A stretch of 28,189 bases of DNA from Treponema sp. (GTDB lineage: Bacteria; Spirochaetota; Spirochaetia; Treponematales; Treponemataceae). The notes below the pieces were generated by a model. It was not told where the DNA came from and did not search any database. It worked only from the letters and a program-made list of their open reading frames with translations. This document shows positions 14,809 through 24,113 of this stretch, piece by piece. The translations under genes were made by a program, and so were the position numbers. Position 1 is the stretch's first letter. The number at the start of each line of letters is the position of its first letter. Where the stretch lies: positions 1 through 28,189 of the forward strand of contig JAEDDW010000021.1 in the NCBI GenBank assembly GCA_016293645.1, in the 5' to 3' direction.

Positions 14809-15451
14809 ATTTTGCAATCTGTGCGATCATCTGTGCAGTCTTTTCGATTCCAAGAAGTGAACTGTTGACAAGCAGATCATAGTGCTGCTTGTTTCCCCAG
14901 GTGCGTTCAGTGAATGTGTTGTAGTGGTTTGCACGGCGTTTATCGATGAGCTTTACATCGCGTTCTGCAGTGGCCGGATCAAGTCCGTTCTCTTCGATGG
15001 CACGTTTGACCTTGTCTTTCAATGGAGCATAGATGAATACAGTAAGGGTGTCGTCCCTGGAAATTTCTTCGCAATGGCGCAGCACGTAGTCTGAGCAGCG
15101 TCCTACAAGAACGCAAGGTCCTTTTTTTGCAAGTTCGATGATTGTGTTTCTCTGTGCGTTGAAAACCTGGTCGGCAAGTGGAACTGATAGAGACTGAGGT
15201 CCCATGCCAAGACGGCTGGCACTTGTTCCAGGAGTTCCGTAGCTTGATCCAAGAAGAAGGGTGTAGAGCCAACCGCTTGAAAGGTTCTGTTCCGTATTCT
15301 TGATGAATTCCGGGGAGAGACCTGATTCCTTTGCCGCAAGGTCGATGATCTCGCTGTCGTAGAAATCAATCCCCAGTTCCTGGGCAACAAGCTTTCCTAT
15401 GGCGTTTCCGCCTGCACCGTATTCGCGTCCGATTGTAATGTACTTTTTCAT
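14801..15451 (-). CDS. Cytidylate-kinase-like family protein
   Basis: The 216-residue product begins with a P-loop variant, ITIGREYGAGGNAIGKLVA (GREYGAGG at 8-15), then FYDSEIIDLAAKESGLSPEF. This is the pattern of the cytidylate-kinase-like (AAA_26) family. Further on are ADQVFNAQRNTIIELAK, VLVGRCSDYVL and, near the end, RANHYNTFTERTWGN. These proteins resemble Cmk but form a separate family whose substrate is mostly untested. The length and lid segment (KRRANHY) suggest a nucleotide or small-molecule kinase. Translation starts behind AGGAGGAG, and the ATG overlaps the stop of the pseudouridine synthase gene as ATGA, so the two are coupled. The stop overlaps the end of the DUF21 gene on the other strand by 8 bases. 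Confidence 0.75.
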   Translation of the reverse strand: MKKYITIGREYGAGGNAIGKLVAQELGIDFYDSEIIDLAAKESGLSPEFIKNTEQNLSSGWLYTLLLGSSYGTPGTSASRLGMGPQSLSVPLADQVFNAQRNTIIELAKKGPCVLVGRCSDYVLRHCEEISRDDTLTVFIYAPLKDKVKRAIEENGLDPATAERDVKLIDKRRANHYNTFTERTWGNKQHYDLLVNSSLLGIEKTAQMIAQIAKSM

Positions 15452-16209
15452 TCTTCTCCTCCTGTCTTTATTGGATCTATTTTGAAAAGTTTTGCCAGCT
15501 GTTTTCTTACGGCTTCCATGTCACGTGGATAGGGGGCTGTAAATAACATACGTTCGTTAGTAACAGGGTGGTTGATCTCGATGGAATATGCGTGGAGCGC
15601 AAGTCTGTTTAATAACGGTCGTTCGTCAAGTGGATCGCCGTTGTATTTGCGCTTGAAGTCACTCAGAAGAACAGGATGCTGGTTGCCGCTGTACAATGGG
15701 TCGCAGACGATAGGAAACCCTGTTGTCTGAAGGTGGGCTCTGATCTGGTGGGTACGACCTGTGTGTGGATGTGCGATGATCCAAGAGAAAGGTCCACAGC
15801 TGCCTGCATTTTCAAAGTCGGTTTTTGAAGGCTTTCCATATCTTTTGTTTACGACTGTACGGTGGCGGTCATCTCCGTCAGGCTGCAGCGGAAGGTTTAC
15901 AGTCAGGTTGTCCCACGTCGGATGTCCGTTGACAAGGCAGTGATAGGTCTTGCTTACCGTGCGTTCCTCAAATTGTTTTGAAAGGGCTTTGTGGGCTTCT
16001 GCATTTTTTGCATATACAACAAGGCCGCTTGTGTCTTTGTCTATGCGGTGGACCGCAAAAAGCCTGCCGAATTCTTTTTCTGCAACCACATCAAGGCGTG
16101 GAGCGTCAGGATCATATCTGTCGGCTGCTATGAGAAGTCCGCTTCTTTTATTGAATACAACGATGTCGTCGTCGCTGTAAATTACGCTGTAGTCACTGTT
16201 TTGTTTCAT
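15448..16209 (-). CDS. RluA-family pseudouridine synthase
   Basis: The 253-residue protein is an RluA-type enzyme that isomerises uridine to pseudouridine in structured RNA. The catalytic motif HRIDKDTSGLVVYAK lies at 54-68, with the active-site Asp at 57. It is followed by the family segments KTYHCLVNG near 99 and HPHTGRTHQIRAHLQ near 162. No S4 domain precedes the catalytic domain, so it is a short, single-domain form closer to RluA or TruC than to RluC/RluD. The RNA target cannot be assigned. A TTGACA/TAAAAT promoter ends 6 bases before the ATG at 16209; a GAAGGA fills those bases but would hardly be transcribed. It heads a two-gene unit with the cytidylate-kinase-like gene. Confidence 0.85.
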   Translation of the reverse strand: MKQNSDYSVIYSDDDIVVFNKRSGLLIAADRYDPDAPRLDVVAEKEFGRLFAVHRIDKDTSGLVVYAKNAEAHKALSKQFEERTVSKTYHCLVNGHPTWDNLTVNLPLQPDGDDRHRTVVNKRYGKPSKTDFENAGSCGPFSWIIAHPHTGRTHQIRAHLQTTGFPIVCDPLYSGNQHPVLLSDFKRKYNGDPLDERPLLNRLALHAYSIEINHPVTNERMLFTAPYPRDMEAVRKQLAKLFKIDPIKTGGEE

Positions 16210-16215
16210 TCCTTC

Positions 16216-16244
16216 ATTTTAATGGTAATAAGTCATTCTGTCAA
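16216..16244 (-). promoter_or_regulatory. Promoter of the pseudouridine synthase unit
   Basis: The minus strand has a consensus TTGACA (16239-16244), 17 bases, then TAAAAT (16216-16221). Six bases separate it from the ATG at 16209, giving the same leaderless geometry as purL. The rest of the divergent gap (16245-16333) holds a CCTATAGG palindrome but no clear plus-strand promoter. Confidence 0.7.
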
Positions 16245-16333
16245 AAACACGGGCCGCTGGAGGAGTTCCGTCTGAAAAAAGAAAATCTCTAAAGAGCCTA
16301 TAGGATTCTTCCGAAGATGAGATGGGGTACTTT

Positions 16334-19300
16334 ATGAAAAAAATGTTTTTGATTTTACTTTCACTGGTTTTATTTGGAACGGTTCTTTCCTGTGACATCG
16401 GTCTTGGAAAAGAAGTGGACCTTGTGGCACCGGAGCTGAAGGTTGTCTCTCCGGTAAACAATTCTTTTGCTCCAAAATCTTTCAAGATTTACGGAACTAT
16501 GAAAGACAATGAGAAGGTTGAGTCTGTTGAAATAAAATACAGCTACAATGATAACGGCGAAAAGATTCTTAAAACCGTTAAGGCAAACCTCATTGATCAG
16601 GAACATTGGGAATATGAATTTGCTTTTGACAAGGACTATGAAGTTACTATCGAAGTAAGGGCATATGATAAAAACAACAACAGCGGAGAAAACACATCCC
16701 AGACTCTTACGGTTCTCATAGACAGCCAGGATCCTGATGCAAGCAAAATGGGTATAAGGAGAGGCGCTTATGTTGCCCGTCTTCTGCCGGTCGAGGAATT
16801 CACAAAGGAAGGCGGAAAGACTGAAATGCGGACAAGTCCGGAAAACAAGGATTATTTCCAGAATGTTTCTTTCCTGCTTTTCTCCCAGCTTAAAGACCTC
16901 AACGGAATCAAGGAAGCCATACTTTCCCTTTATGAAGTCAATCCTGAGACGAAGTCAGAGGCTCTGGTTCTAGGCGGAATCAATCCTGTGGCCGGTGGAA
17001 ACATCTATTCTCCTGAATATTCGATCACCAGGGAAATGCTTGAAGGAGCATCTTCATCACTTTCTTCCGGCATCCATTACCTCAGGCCCCACATTTTTGT
17101 CAAGGATGAGGCCGGCAACCATATTGAAAAGACTTTTGAAGTGTTTGCCTGGGAAAGCGCATATGATATACCTCATGTTATTTACCGCACAATGGAGGAA
17201 TATAAGGACAAAGATGACAAGGTAGTCCAGTATATAAAAGTCCAGCAGGGTTACAGCATTCCGGTGACTGTCTTTGACGATGACGGAATCAAAAGCATCG
17301 GGTACAAGCTCATCAAGACTTCGGATTTTAGTTCCATCGGCTCTGTTTCTGATTTTGTCCAGGTTCAGGATGTTTCAGGTGGAATTCGTGACAAGAGTTT
17401 TGAAATTCCTACATCTGCAAGTACGGAAGACGGAACCTATAAACTTGTCGTGAGGGTCATCGATACCGGTGAGGGTGCAGTCTATCTTGAGGCAATTGAC
17501 GTAAGGATCACCAATGGAGATGCTCCTACAATCATCATAGATAGTCCTGTTGAAAATACAGTTCCTGATCTTTCTGGAAGTAGATTTACAATCAACGGCC
17601 ACACGATTGACAATCAGCCTGTAGAGAAAATAGCCATCGGCTGGCTGCCTGATGGAAACAGTGACATTGCAAAAGCAGAAGCTGCGATGGAAAGTTTTGA
17701 TTTCAATGGAGATAAAGTAATCGAAGGCATTCAGTTCTATGTATTGACTGCAGAAGATCCCGTACATGTTGAAAATAAATATACAAACAGTTTCAGCAAA
17801 ACCTATGATGTGTTTGAAGATTTCAAGGATTCAAGTGGAAATGTAGTCAACAGCAATAAAGTCTTCATGATTGTCGCAAAGGATACGACAGACAATATTT
17901 CAACAAAGACCTACAGACTCAATGCGTTTTCTTCAAAACCAACTTTCAATGTTGAGTATTCTCAGGACAATGAAAGTACATGGAAAGCAACAGAAAATCC
18001 CCTCGTTACCCTTCCGCTTGTAAAGACATTGTTCAAGATTACACCTGTCGCAAAAAACAACATGGAGATTGCAGAGTTTACAATGGACGGAGAAAACCAC
18101 AGGGGCTTTGCAAAAAAAGATACATACATCATAGAACTCACTGATGGAAATGACGGCGATCCGTCGTCCGGCGAAGTTTTCAACATCAACCTTTACGCAA
18201 AAGACAAAATCGGGAATGAGGGCAGATCTAAACTTACAGTTGCCTTTGATGAAGTCGGTGTGCTCCAAAGCATTGAGGCAAACTATGCGAAGGGAAAAAT
18301 TTTCAACAAGAATGATAATGTAATTACACTGCAGGTCAATTTCTCCAGCGCCGTGGAATTCTACCCTTCAACAGCAAAGCCAACTATTGCAATAAAGGCA
18401 AAGAAACGTGGACAGACTTCAAGCGAAGCAATAGGAAATGCATTTTATCGTTCAGGTAACGGAACAAATACCTTGTACTTTGACTACACCATACCTGATG
18501 GTCTTGAGTGTTCTGAACTTTCGTTGCCGGAAGGATCAGATCCTATTGATACATCCATGTGTTCATCTTTGACTGGAAGATTCAATGAAAGCTATACGAC
18601 GAACGAGGAGGATGGAACAGGTGTTGAAATCTTCTCTTCATTGAGCATTGATACTATTGCGCCTCATATTGTTTCCTTTTCACCAGATAAAAATGGTGTT
18701 GTTGATATAGCAGCTGGAAAAGTAGAAATAAAGATTAAATTCAATGAGCCTGTAAATATTGAAAGTGGAACTCTGATAATGCAACGAGCAGATCCTGACG
18801 GTGGACGTTGGTATCTTCCTCCTTTAATTGAGGAAGATGTTTTCCTCAGCATGTATAACAGCAATGAGGCGGCTTTGAGTCCAGAAAACCGAGTCAGTCT
18901 TACCGGTGAAGGTGGAATTGTAACTCCGGGCAAAGATAAAAACGGAATTCTTACAATGATAGCCGCAGGACCATACATGCAGTATACACATGGAATAATT
19001 GAGAAAGACGATGAAATGATCCCGGATATTTCAAAAACAAGATACGTTCTCAATTATGACTTTAATATTAATGGGGTTGATGAAAAGACAGAAAAAATAC
19101 GAAAGGCACTTGAATATTTCAAATATCATAAGGCCTCGTTTGATATGAATTCTGACAGTATTTCTGGATCAGGTACAGATACTATTACTCTTACAGTTAA
19201 AGACTCAGACTTTACGGGCAGTAAAAAAATTGTCAAAGGTGTTGAATACTTCATTACTCTTACTGAGAAATGTGTTTCAGATAATGCTTATAATTATGTT

Positions 19301-20092
19301 GAGGAAAGCGCAACTTCAAAGACAGACACAGGAAACTCTGAAAAACTTTCTGTTGCAAATAATGAATACAGATTCTGGGTTGGACCAACTGCAGAGCCGG
19401 TGATTCGTGTCAACAGAATTGCAACGAATAAAAATGATGATGATACCTGTGGAAAAACAAAGGCAAAGATTGACTGCGAGACTCCAGATGTCAAGGTCTA
19501 TTACTTCATTGATGATACTTCTTGTATTCTTAAAGAAGACAAGAGCAAGTCTGGTGTAGTAAGTACAATTAAAGGCATTACACCGGCAAAACTAAATGAA
19601 TATATTGGAAATGTAGAATTACATAGTGTTTCAGCAAAATACAAAGAACATTCTGGACTGAAAGGGTCATGGGAAATGACAGAGGATATTGGAGATGGAA
19701 AAATGACGACCGCCCAGAAAATTTACATTGTTGCCTGTGCCAAAAAAGAAGGAAAACTTGAAATTTCTGAATGTGGTAAAGAGGGCGCTTTCAAGACCCA
19801 GCTTCATTATGAAAATCCTGGCAAAGGAGGAGATACCTTTAAAATATTGGGAGCTCAGATACCGGAAGCAAATTCTTATACTCCTGGATGGCCACTTACA
19901 CAGAATGTTATTGATAAGGGACCTGATAAATATCAGGTAGCCTATAAAAATGGCGATAACTATTACTGGGTTAGCTGGCAGATTCTTTCAAGTTTTACAC
20001 TTCAAACTCATGCGATAGAATATCAGAATCCTGCTAATCCAAATACTACATATTGTATGAGTCTGTATACTAATAATCAGGCATATTTCTAA
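16334..20092 (+). CDS. Giant Ig-like surface lipoprotein, first of two tandem paralogues
   Basis: The 1252-residue protein has a lipoprotein signal (MKKMFLILLSL, cysteine 20 in VLSC), then CDIGLGKEVD, a tether shared with its neighbour. After this come beta-rich Ig-like domains. PELKVVSPVNNSF with FKIYGTMKDN (about 32-60) and PTIIIDSPVENTV with FTINGHTIDN (about 400-440) are typical Big-type starts. Two later modules (QSIEANYAKGKIFN near 645; APHIVSFSPDKNGVV near 775) resemble SwmB/Big_5-type Ig folds. Near the C terminus an FN3 or chitobiase-C-like strand pair (VIRVNRI, KVYYFIDDT) precedes a closing YYWVSWQIL segment. It is probably anchored in the outer membrane and binds another surface or matrix. 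The ATG at 16334 gives the proper signal; an in-frame ATG at 16322 would add four residues. Base composition falls in the last third. Confidence 0.7.
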   Translation: MKKMFLILLSLVLFGTVLSCDIGLGKEVDLVAPELKVVSPVNNSFAPKSFKIYGTMKDNEKVESVEIKYSYNDNGEKILKTVKANLIDQEHWEYEFAFDKDYEVTIEVRAYDKNNNSGENTSQTLTVLIDSQDPDASKMGIRRGAYVARLLPVEEFTKEGGKTEMRTSPENKDYFQNVSFLLFSQLKDLNGIKEAILSLYEVNPETKSEALVLGGINPVAGGNIYSPEYSITREMLEGASSSLSSGIHYLRPHIFVKDEAGNHIEKTFEVFAWESAYDIPHVIYRTMEEYKDKDDKVVQYIKVQQGYSIPVTVFDDDGIKSIGYKLIKTSDFSSIGSVSDFVQVQDVSGGIRDKSFEIPTSASTEDGTYKLVVRVIDTGEGAVYLEAIDVRITNGDAPTIIIDSPVENTVPDLSGSRFTINGHTIDNQPVEKIAIGWLPDGNSDIAKAEAAMESFDFNGDKVIEGIQFYVLTAEDPVHVENKYTNSFSKTYDVFEDFKDSSGNVVNSNKVFMIVAKDTTDNISTKTYRLNAFSSKPTFNVEYSQDNESTWKATENPLVTLPLVKTLFKITPVAKNNMEIAEFTMDGENHRGFAKKDTYIIELTDGNDGDPSSGEVFNINLYAKDKIGNEGRSKLTVAFDEVGVLQSIEANYAKGKIFNKNDNVITLQVNFSSAVEFYPSTAKPTIAIKAKKRGQTSSEAIGNAFYRSGNGTNTLYFDYTIPDGLECSELSLPEGSDPIDTSMCSSLTGRFNESYTTNEEDGTGVEIFSSLSIDTIAPHIVSFSPDKNGVVDIAAGKVEIKIKFNEPVNIESGTLIMQRADPDGGRWYLPPLIEEDVFLSMYNSNEAALSPENRVSLTGEGGIVTPGKDKNGILTMIAAGPYMQYTHGIIEKDDEMIPDISKTRYVLNYDFNINGVDEKTEKIRKALEYFKYHKASFDMNSDSISGSGTDTITLTVKDSDFTGSKKIVKGVEYFITLTEKCVSDNAYNYVEESATSKTDTGNSEKLSVANNEYRFWVGPTAEPVIRVNRIATNKNDDDTCGKTKAKIDCETPDVKVYYFIDDTSCILKEDKSKSGVVSTIKGITPAKLNEYIGNVELHSVSAKYKEHSGLKGSWEMTEDIGDGKMTTAQKIYIVACAKKEGKLEISECGKEGAFKTQLHYENPGKGGDTFKILGAQIPEANSYTPGWPLTQNVIDKGPDKYQVAYKNGDNYYWVSWQILSSFTLQTHAIEYQNPANPNTTYCMSLYTNNQAYF

Positions 20093-20110
20093 TGGATGGA
20101 GGATTGTTTT

Positions 20111-23100
20111 ATGAGAAACTCTAACGTAAGATTTTTTTCATATTTAATATCAGTTTTAATATTTAGTTTATTCATTTCCTGCTCCATCGGACTTGGAGAA
20201 GCGGTCGACACAAAAGGACCTGCTGTGACAATTTCGTCACCGGAACCAAGAGAGACCGTACAGACAAAATTCAATATTTCCGGAACTGTGGCAGATGACT
20301 ATTCCATCAATTCCCTCATTGTAAGAATCCAGAAGAATGAATGGCAGGAAGGTGATTGCTTTGAATGGAAAAACACAAAGGGTGTGTGGCAGTACAAGGC
20401 AAGAGGAACTTCTGAATATGTTGCATTTGCAGACGGTGTATGGCAGCAGAAGAACGGCAATAAGAATGCGACCTGGGCTGTAAACAACATCGACTTTTCT
20501 TCAATGCCGGGAGGCAGTTATGAAGTTGTCGTAATCGGTTCTGACGATGCAGGAAATGATTCTGCAGATTCAAAAAAGACCCGTACCATCATAGTGGATG
20601 ACATGCCTCCGGTCATTACGATTACAAGTCCTTCAGTAAAGGATGACATAACTGTCTATTCAGAAATTGAGGATTACAGAGACATCACAAAGATCTCTAC
20701 GTTCACTACAGGTGATTTTACCGTAAGCGGAATTGCAAAGGATGAAAACACAATCGTGTATATCGACCTTTACATAAAGAATGAGGACAGCACAGAGAAC
20801 TATTTTGTCAAGCGTCTTGTTTCCGACACGGATTATGCTGAAGGGAAAGACTACATAATGGTTGATACTCTCCGTGCATGGGATGTGGACATAAAGCTTA
20901 AGGATTGTGGTCTTGGCAAACTGGATTCAAAAAAGCATATGCTCAAAATCGTTACTGAAAGCTGCGACATAAGCAAAAACACTACGGTCACAACCCAGGG
21001 ATTCTTCTGCCTCTGGAAAGAAGCCGACACACCATGGATTTCACTAAACCTTGGAACCAGCGACAAGCCTCTTTCCGTATACGCAGGATCTTCATTGATG
21101 GGAAATGCATATGATGATACTGCCGTTGACCAGGTGACTGTGACCATAAAGGAAAATGGACCTGGAGGATCAACAGTCTCAGGGTACAGCGGAACAGAAA
21201 TCTACAAGGCAAAGGAAGGAGAAGCGGAGAACAATGTATTCTTCAGCTTTAAGGTTCCGGAAAATGTAAATGTCTATTATGTTGAGATTAATGAAAAGGA
21301 CAACAAGGGAAATTCAGCCCTTGCATTTACAGGATATATTGAGGTTGTTGATAAGACCTATCCTTCAATGGAAATAAAACACAAGGTGGCCGGTGAAGAA
21401 AAGCAGGTAGGAGAAAGCCTGTTTGGAAATGCCGCCGGCGATTTTGAATTTGAATTCACTGCCAAGGATGACACAAAAGTAAGCAGTCTTAAGGTAGTGT
21501 ACATTACAAACCCTGAGGATGTCGTAAAATACGCAAACAAAGATGCACCTGAATGGAATGATGAAAGCAAGATGACAAATTCCGGATCAGAATTAAAAAA
21601 CGGAAAGGTTCTTGTATTTGAAAATCCTCAGCAGACAGGCAATGTAAATGAATCCGGAATTGACCGCAAAGTCTATAGAATTCCGCTTGCTCTCAATCTG
21701 TTTACGGATCTTGGCATAGACGGAAATTCAAGAAAACTTTCAAACCAGACTTTTGTTGTTCGCACGGAAGATGAATATCACAATGCCATGACAAAGGAAT
21801 ACACAATTCTTGGTGACATCAATGCTCCAAAGGTTGAATTCACGAAAATTGTGTACAACGGAGAAACCATAACAAATCAGGATGATCTGCTTGATGCTTT
21901 CGTCGGTGAGTGTTCCGTAACTGTTTATGGAAAAATCGGGGATGATTCATATGATGTCTGGAAAGATAAAGGCAAGCTTGATTTCAAGCTTGCGGCCAAT
22001 GAAAAAGATGTTTCATATTCTCTTTCTGACGACGGAACTTTTGAAGCTGCGATAACAAGCCGAGAAATTCTTAAGGGAGCGTCTCTGTCCTTCAAGGCAA
22101 CGGTCACTGACTGGGCAGGGCTTTCAACCATCGGAAACTATTCATTTGTGGTCGATACGTCAAAACCAAGAGTTGAATATTTCTATGCAAAGCAGACTGA
22201 CGGATGCTATGGTACAGGAAGTGTTATTGACATCAGGTTAAGGTTCAACAAGCCTCTTAAATTTGCTGGTGCAGGTAAACCTGAAATCAAACTCAACAAT
22301 GATGCTGTAGTTCAGATGGAAACAGATACCGCAGACTTCCCTAACCTTTATACAGAAGGAGAGCGTGAGTATTCGTTCAAATATACGATTGGAAGCGATA
22401 AGGAGACGGACAGGCTTACGGTTGCTGAGAATGGATTCAATCTGAATGGCTGTACAATCGCAGACGGAAAGATAACGCAGGATATGGTCAATGAGTTGAC
22501 TCAGTCCGGTTCCGGGGCAAACCTTGGGGATAGAAAGAGTATTACCATAATTATTGAAAAACCAAAGTTGGTATCATTCAGTAATTTTGAAAATGGAAAA
22601 ATCATTCTTACTTATTCAAAGCCAGTAGAAAAAGGAGATGGTAATATTACTATCACTCAGGAAAATGTTGAAAGAGTTCCTGTTGTTCTATCTGATTCAG
22701 ATTATAGAAAGCTTTCATCAATGCAGAAGTACTATGAAACAGGTACAAATGGCATTAAGAACTATGAGACAGCAAAAAATACAAGTGATGCTAATAAAAA
22801 TTTGAAATTTGAACCAGACTTATCAGCAAAACACATTCTTCTTTACAAATACGACTGCGATGGAAGTGAGGATGGAAAAACAGAAAAATCATCGTTGGTT
22901 TCAGATTATATTGCAACAAAAAATCATATTCTGGTACAAAAAGTTAAGTCAGACAAAGTTAAAATATCTGACGATGGGCTGAAAGTAACGGTTGAATTCG
23001 ATATAAAGGAATTGCCTTGTAAGGGAGCAACCTATAAGCTGGAAATTAATGAGGGCTTCGTTCAGGATAAAAAAGGAAAAGCTTCCTATAGAGTCGATTC

Positions 23101-24001
23101 ATATGAAAAAACATCTGCCATTACAGCTCCTGGAATTGAAAGTCCTGTAATAAGAATCAAAAAGACAAGGACAACTGTCGGCAGTGATTATGTTGCAACA
23201 CAGCCTTACAAGACTGAATTTAAGGTTGACTGTGAGTCGCAAGTTGATTCTTTGAGTTTTTCAGTACAGGAATATGAAACACAAAAAACATCTGTTACGG
23301 ATAGTAATAAGTCCGGAACCAGATCAGGCAGTAGAAAAGCAAAAGGTAGTGCAAATACTGCAAGCAAGGAACTGGGAGACGGGTCTTCTTCAGGAGGTCA
23401 GGAATTCCAGATTACCGCAATTGCCCAAAAAGGCACCGAAAAAGAATATGGTTTTGAAGTTGCATATAAAACCGTAGTTGAGGTTACAAACATCCATGAT
23501 AAGGTTACAGCGAATTCTGGTGATCAACAGATGACAAAGAACTATGACAAGATTAGTTCAAATCCGGATATCTATAAATGGAACTATGTTGAATGTCCTA
23601 ATATTGGACTATTTATTCGTGGGGGAAACAATCCTACCGGACCAAATACGATTGATGGATATCCAACAACTTGGAATGCAAATGATCTTGTTAATGCCTG
23701 TCTAATGACTAAAGATAGTAGTGATAATTATCATATGGTTACATGGTCTGTTTCAGACAAGTATTATTTCATGTTCATGGCAGGATTGATGGATGAAAAA
23801 ACTAAAACACAGATTCAGGAGGATCCTACTGACGGAATTAGAAAAGAATGTAGTCTTGGTCCAAAGTATGGAATTTTCCTTCAGAATTCCTGGGTTCCGA
23901 ATTCGCCTGATTATCCTGCTGGTGCCGGTCAAAAAGTGACGTTGGATGCAGGCTCTGTTGCGTTTAGAATTGATGAGAACAAGGCAAGCAAGTACAGGTA
24001 A
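20111..24001 (+). CDS. Giant Ig-like surface lipoprotein, second of two tandem paralogues
   Basis: The 1296-residue protein has a lipoprotein signal ending FISC with cysteine 24, followed by SIGLGEAVD, the same tether as the first copy. Ig-like modules begin with PAVTISSPEPRETV (about 35), PVITITSPSVKDD (about 168), PWISLNLGTSDKP (about 310) and PRVEYFYAKQTDG (about 690). The last resembles the SwmB/Big_5-like module of the neighbour. A Ser/Gly/Lys-rich linker (SGTRSGSRKAKG, near 1070) precedes a C-terminal region with WSVSDKYYF, comparable with the WVSWQIL end of the first copy. The true start is ATG 20111, because GGAGG at 20098-20102 sits 8 bases before it. An in-frame ATG at 20096 overlaps that Shine-Dalgarno site. 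Only 18 bases separate the genes, so they form one operon. The role is probably adhesion or glycan binding, by inference. Confidence 0.7.
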   Translation: MRNSNVRFFSYLISVLIFSLFISCSIGLGEAVDTKGPAVTISSPEPRETVQTKFNISGTVADDYSINSLIVRIQKNEWQEGDCFEWKNTKGVWQYKARGTSEYVAFADGVWQQKNGNKNATWAVNNIDFSSMPGGSYEVVVIGSDDAGNDSADSKKTRTIIVDDMPPVITITSPSVKDDITVYSEIEDYRDITKISTFTTGDFTVSGIAKDENTIVYIDLYIKNEDSTENYFVKRLVSDTDYAEGKDYIMVDTLRAWDVDIKLKDCGLGKLDSKKHMLKIVTESCDISKNTTVTTQGFFCLWKEADTPWISLNLGTSDKPLSVYAGSSLMGNAYDDTAVDQVTVTIKENGPGGSTVSGYSGTEIYKAKEGEAENNVFFSFKVPENVNVYYVEINEKDNKGNSALAFTGYIEVVDKTYPSMEIKHKVAGEEKQVGESLFGNAAGDFEFEFTAKDDTKVSSLKVVYITNPEDVVKYANKDAPEWNDESKMTNSGSELKNGKVLVFENPQQTGNVNESGIDRKVYRIPLALNLFTDLGIDGNSRKLSNQTFVVRTEDEYHNAMTKEYTILGDINAPKVEFTKIVYNGETITNQDDLLDAFVGECSVTVYGKIGDDSYDVWKDKGKLDFKLAANEKDVSYSLSDDGTFEAAITSREILKGASLSFKATVTDWAGLSTIGNYSFVVDTSKPRVEYFYAKQTDGCYGTGSVIDIRLRFNKPLKFAGAGKPEIKLNNDAVVQMETDTADFPNLYTEGEREYSFKYTIGSDKETDRLTVAENGFNLNGCTIADGKITQDMVNELTQSGSGANLGDRKSITIIIEKPKLVSFSNFENGKIILTYSKPVEKGDGNITITQENVERVPVVLSDSDYRKLSSMQKYYETGTNGIKNYETAKNTSDANKNLKFEPDLSAKHILLYKYDCDGSEDGKTEKSSLVSDYIATKNHILVQKVKSDKVKISDDGLKVTVEFDIKELPCKGATYKLEINEGFVQDKKGKASYRVDSYEKTSAITAPGIESPVIRIKKTRTTVGSDYVATQPYKTEFKVDCESQVDSLSFSVQEYETQKTSVTDSNKSGTRSGSRKAKGSANTASKELGDGSSSGGQEFQITAIAQKGTEKEYGFEVAYKTVVEVTNIHDKVTANSGDQQMTKNYDKISSNPDIYKWNYVECPNIGLFIRGGNNPTGPNTIDGYPTTWNANDLVNACLMTKDSSDNYHMVTWSVSDKYYFMFMAGLMDEKTKTQIQEDPTDGIRKECSLGPKYGIFLQNSWVPNSPDYPAGAGQKVTLDAGSVAFRIDENKASKYR

Positions 24002-24065
24002 TTATATCATAAATCTCTTACATCAAAGCCCAGAAATACAGGGATTGATCTGATCCATCAAATTT

Positions 24066-24095
24066 TACCCCCAGGCAGAGGCTTGGGGGTATTTT
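24066..24095 (+). terminator. Rho-independent terminator after the giant lipoprotein pair
   Basis: TACCCCCA (24066-24073) pairs perfectly with TGGGGGTA (24084-24091) across a 10-base loop and is followed by four Ts. It lies between convergent genes. On the minus strand the run is AAAATTT, so it is weaker for the Rpn gene, which ends at 24114. Confidence 0.75.
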
Positions 24096-24113
24096 CATGT
24101 CACAAGAAGTGCT

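Noticed and set aside
16295..16306. CCTATAGG palindrome as the -10 box of the first giant lipoprotein gene
   Set aside because: No -35 box lies 16-18 bases upstream, and TATAGG or TAGGAT are weak matches.
20096..20110. Earlier ATG for the second giant lipoprotein
   Set aside because: It overlaps the GGAGG that is correctly spaced for ATG 20111.
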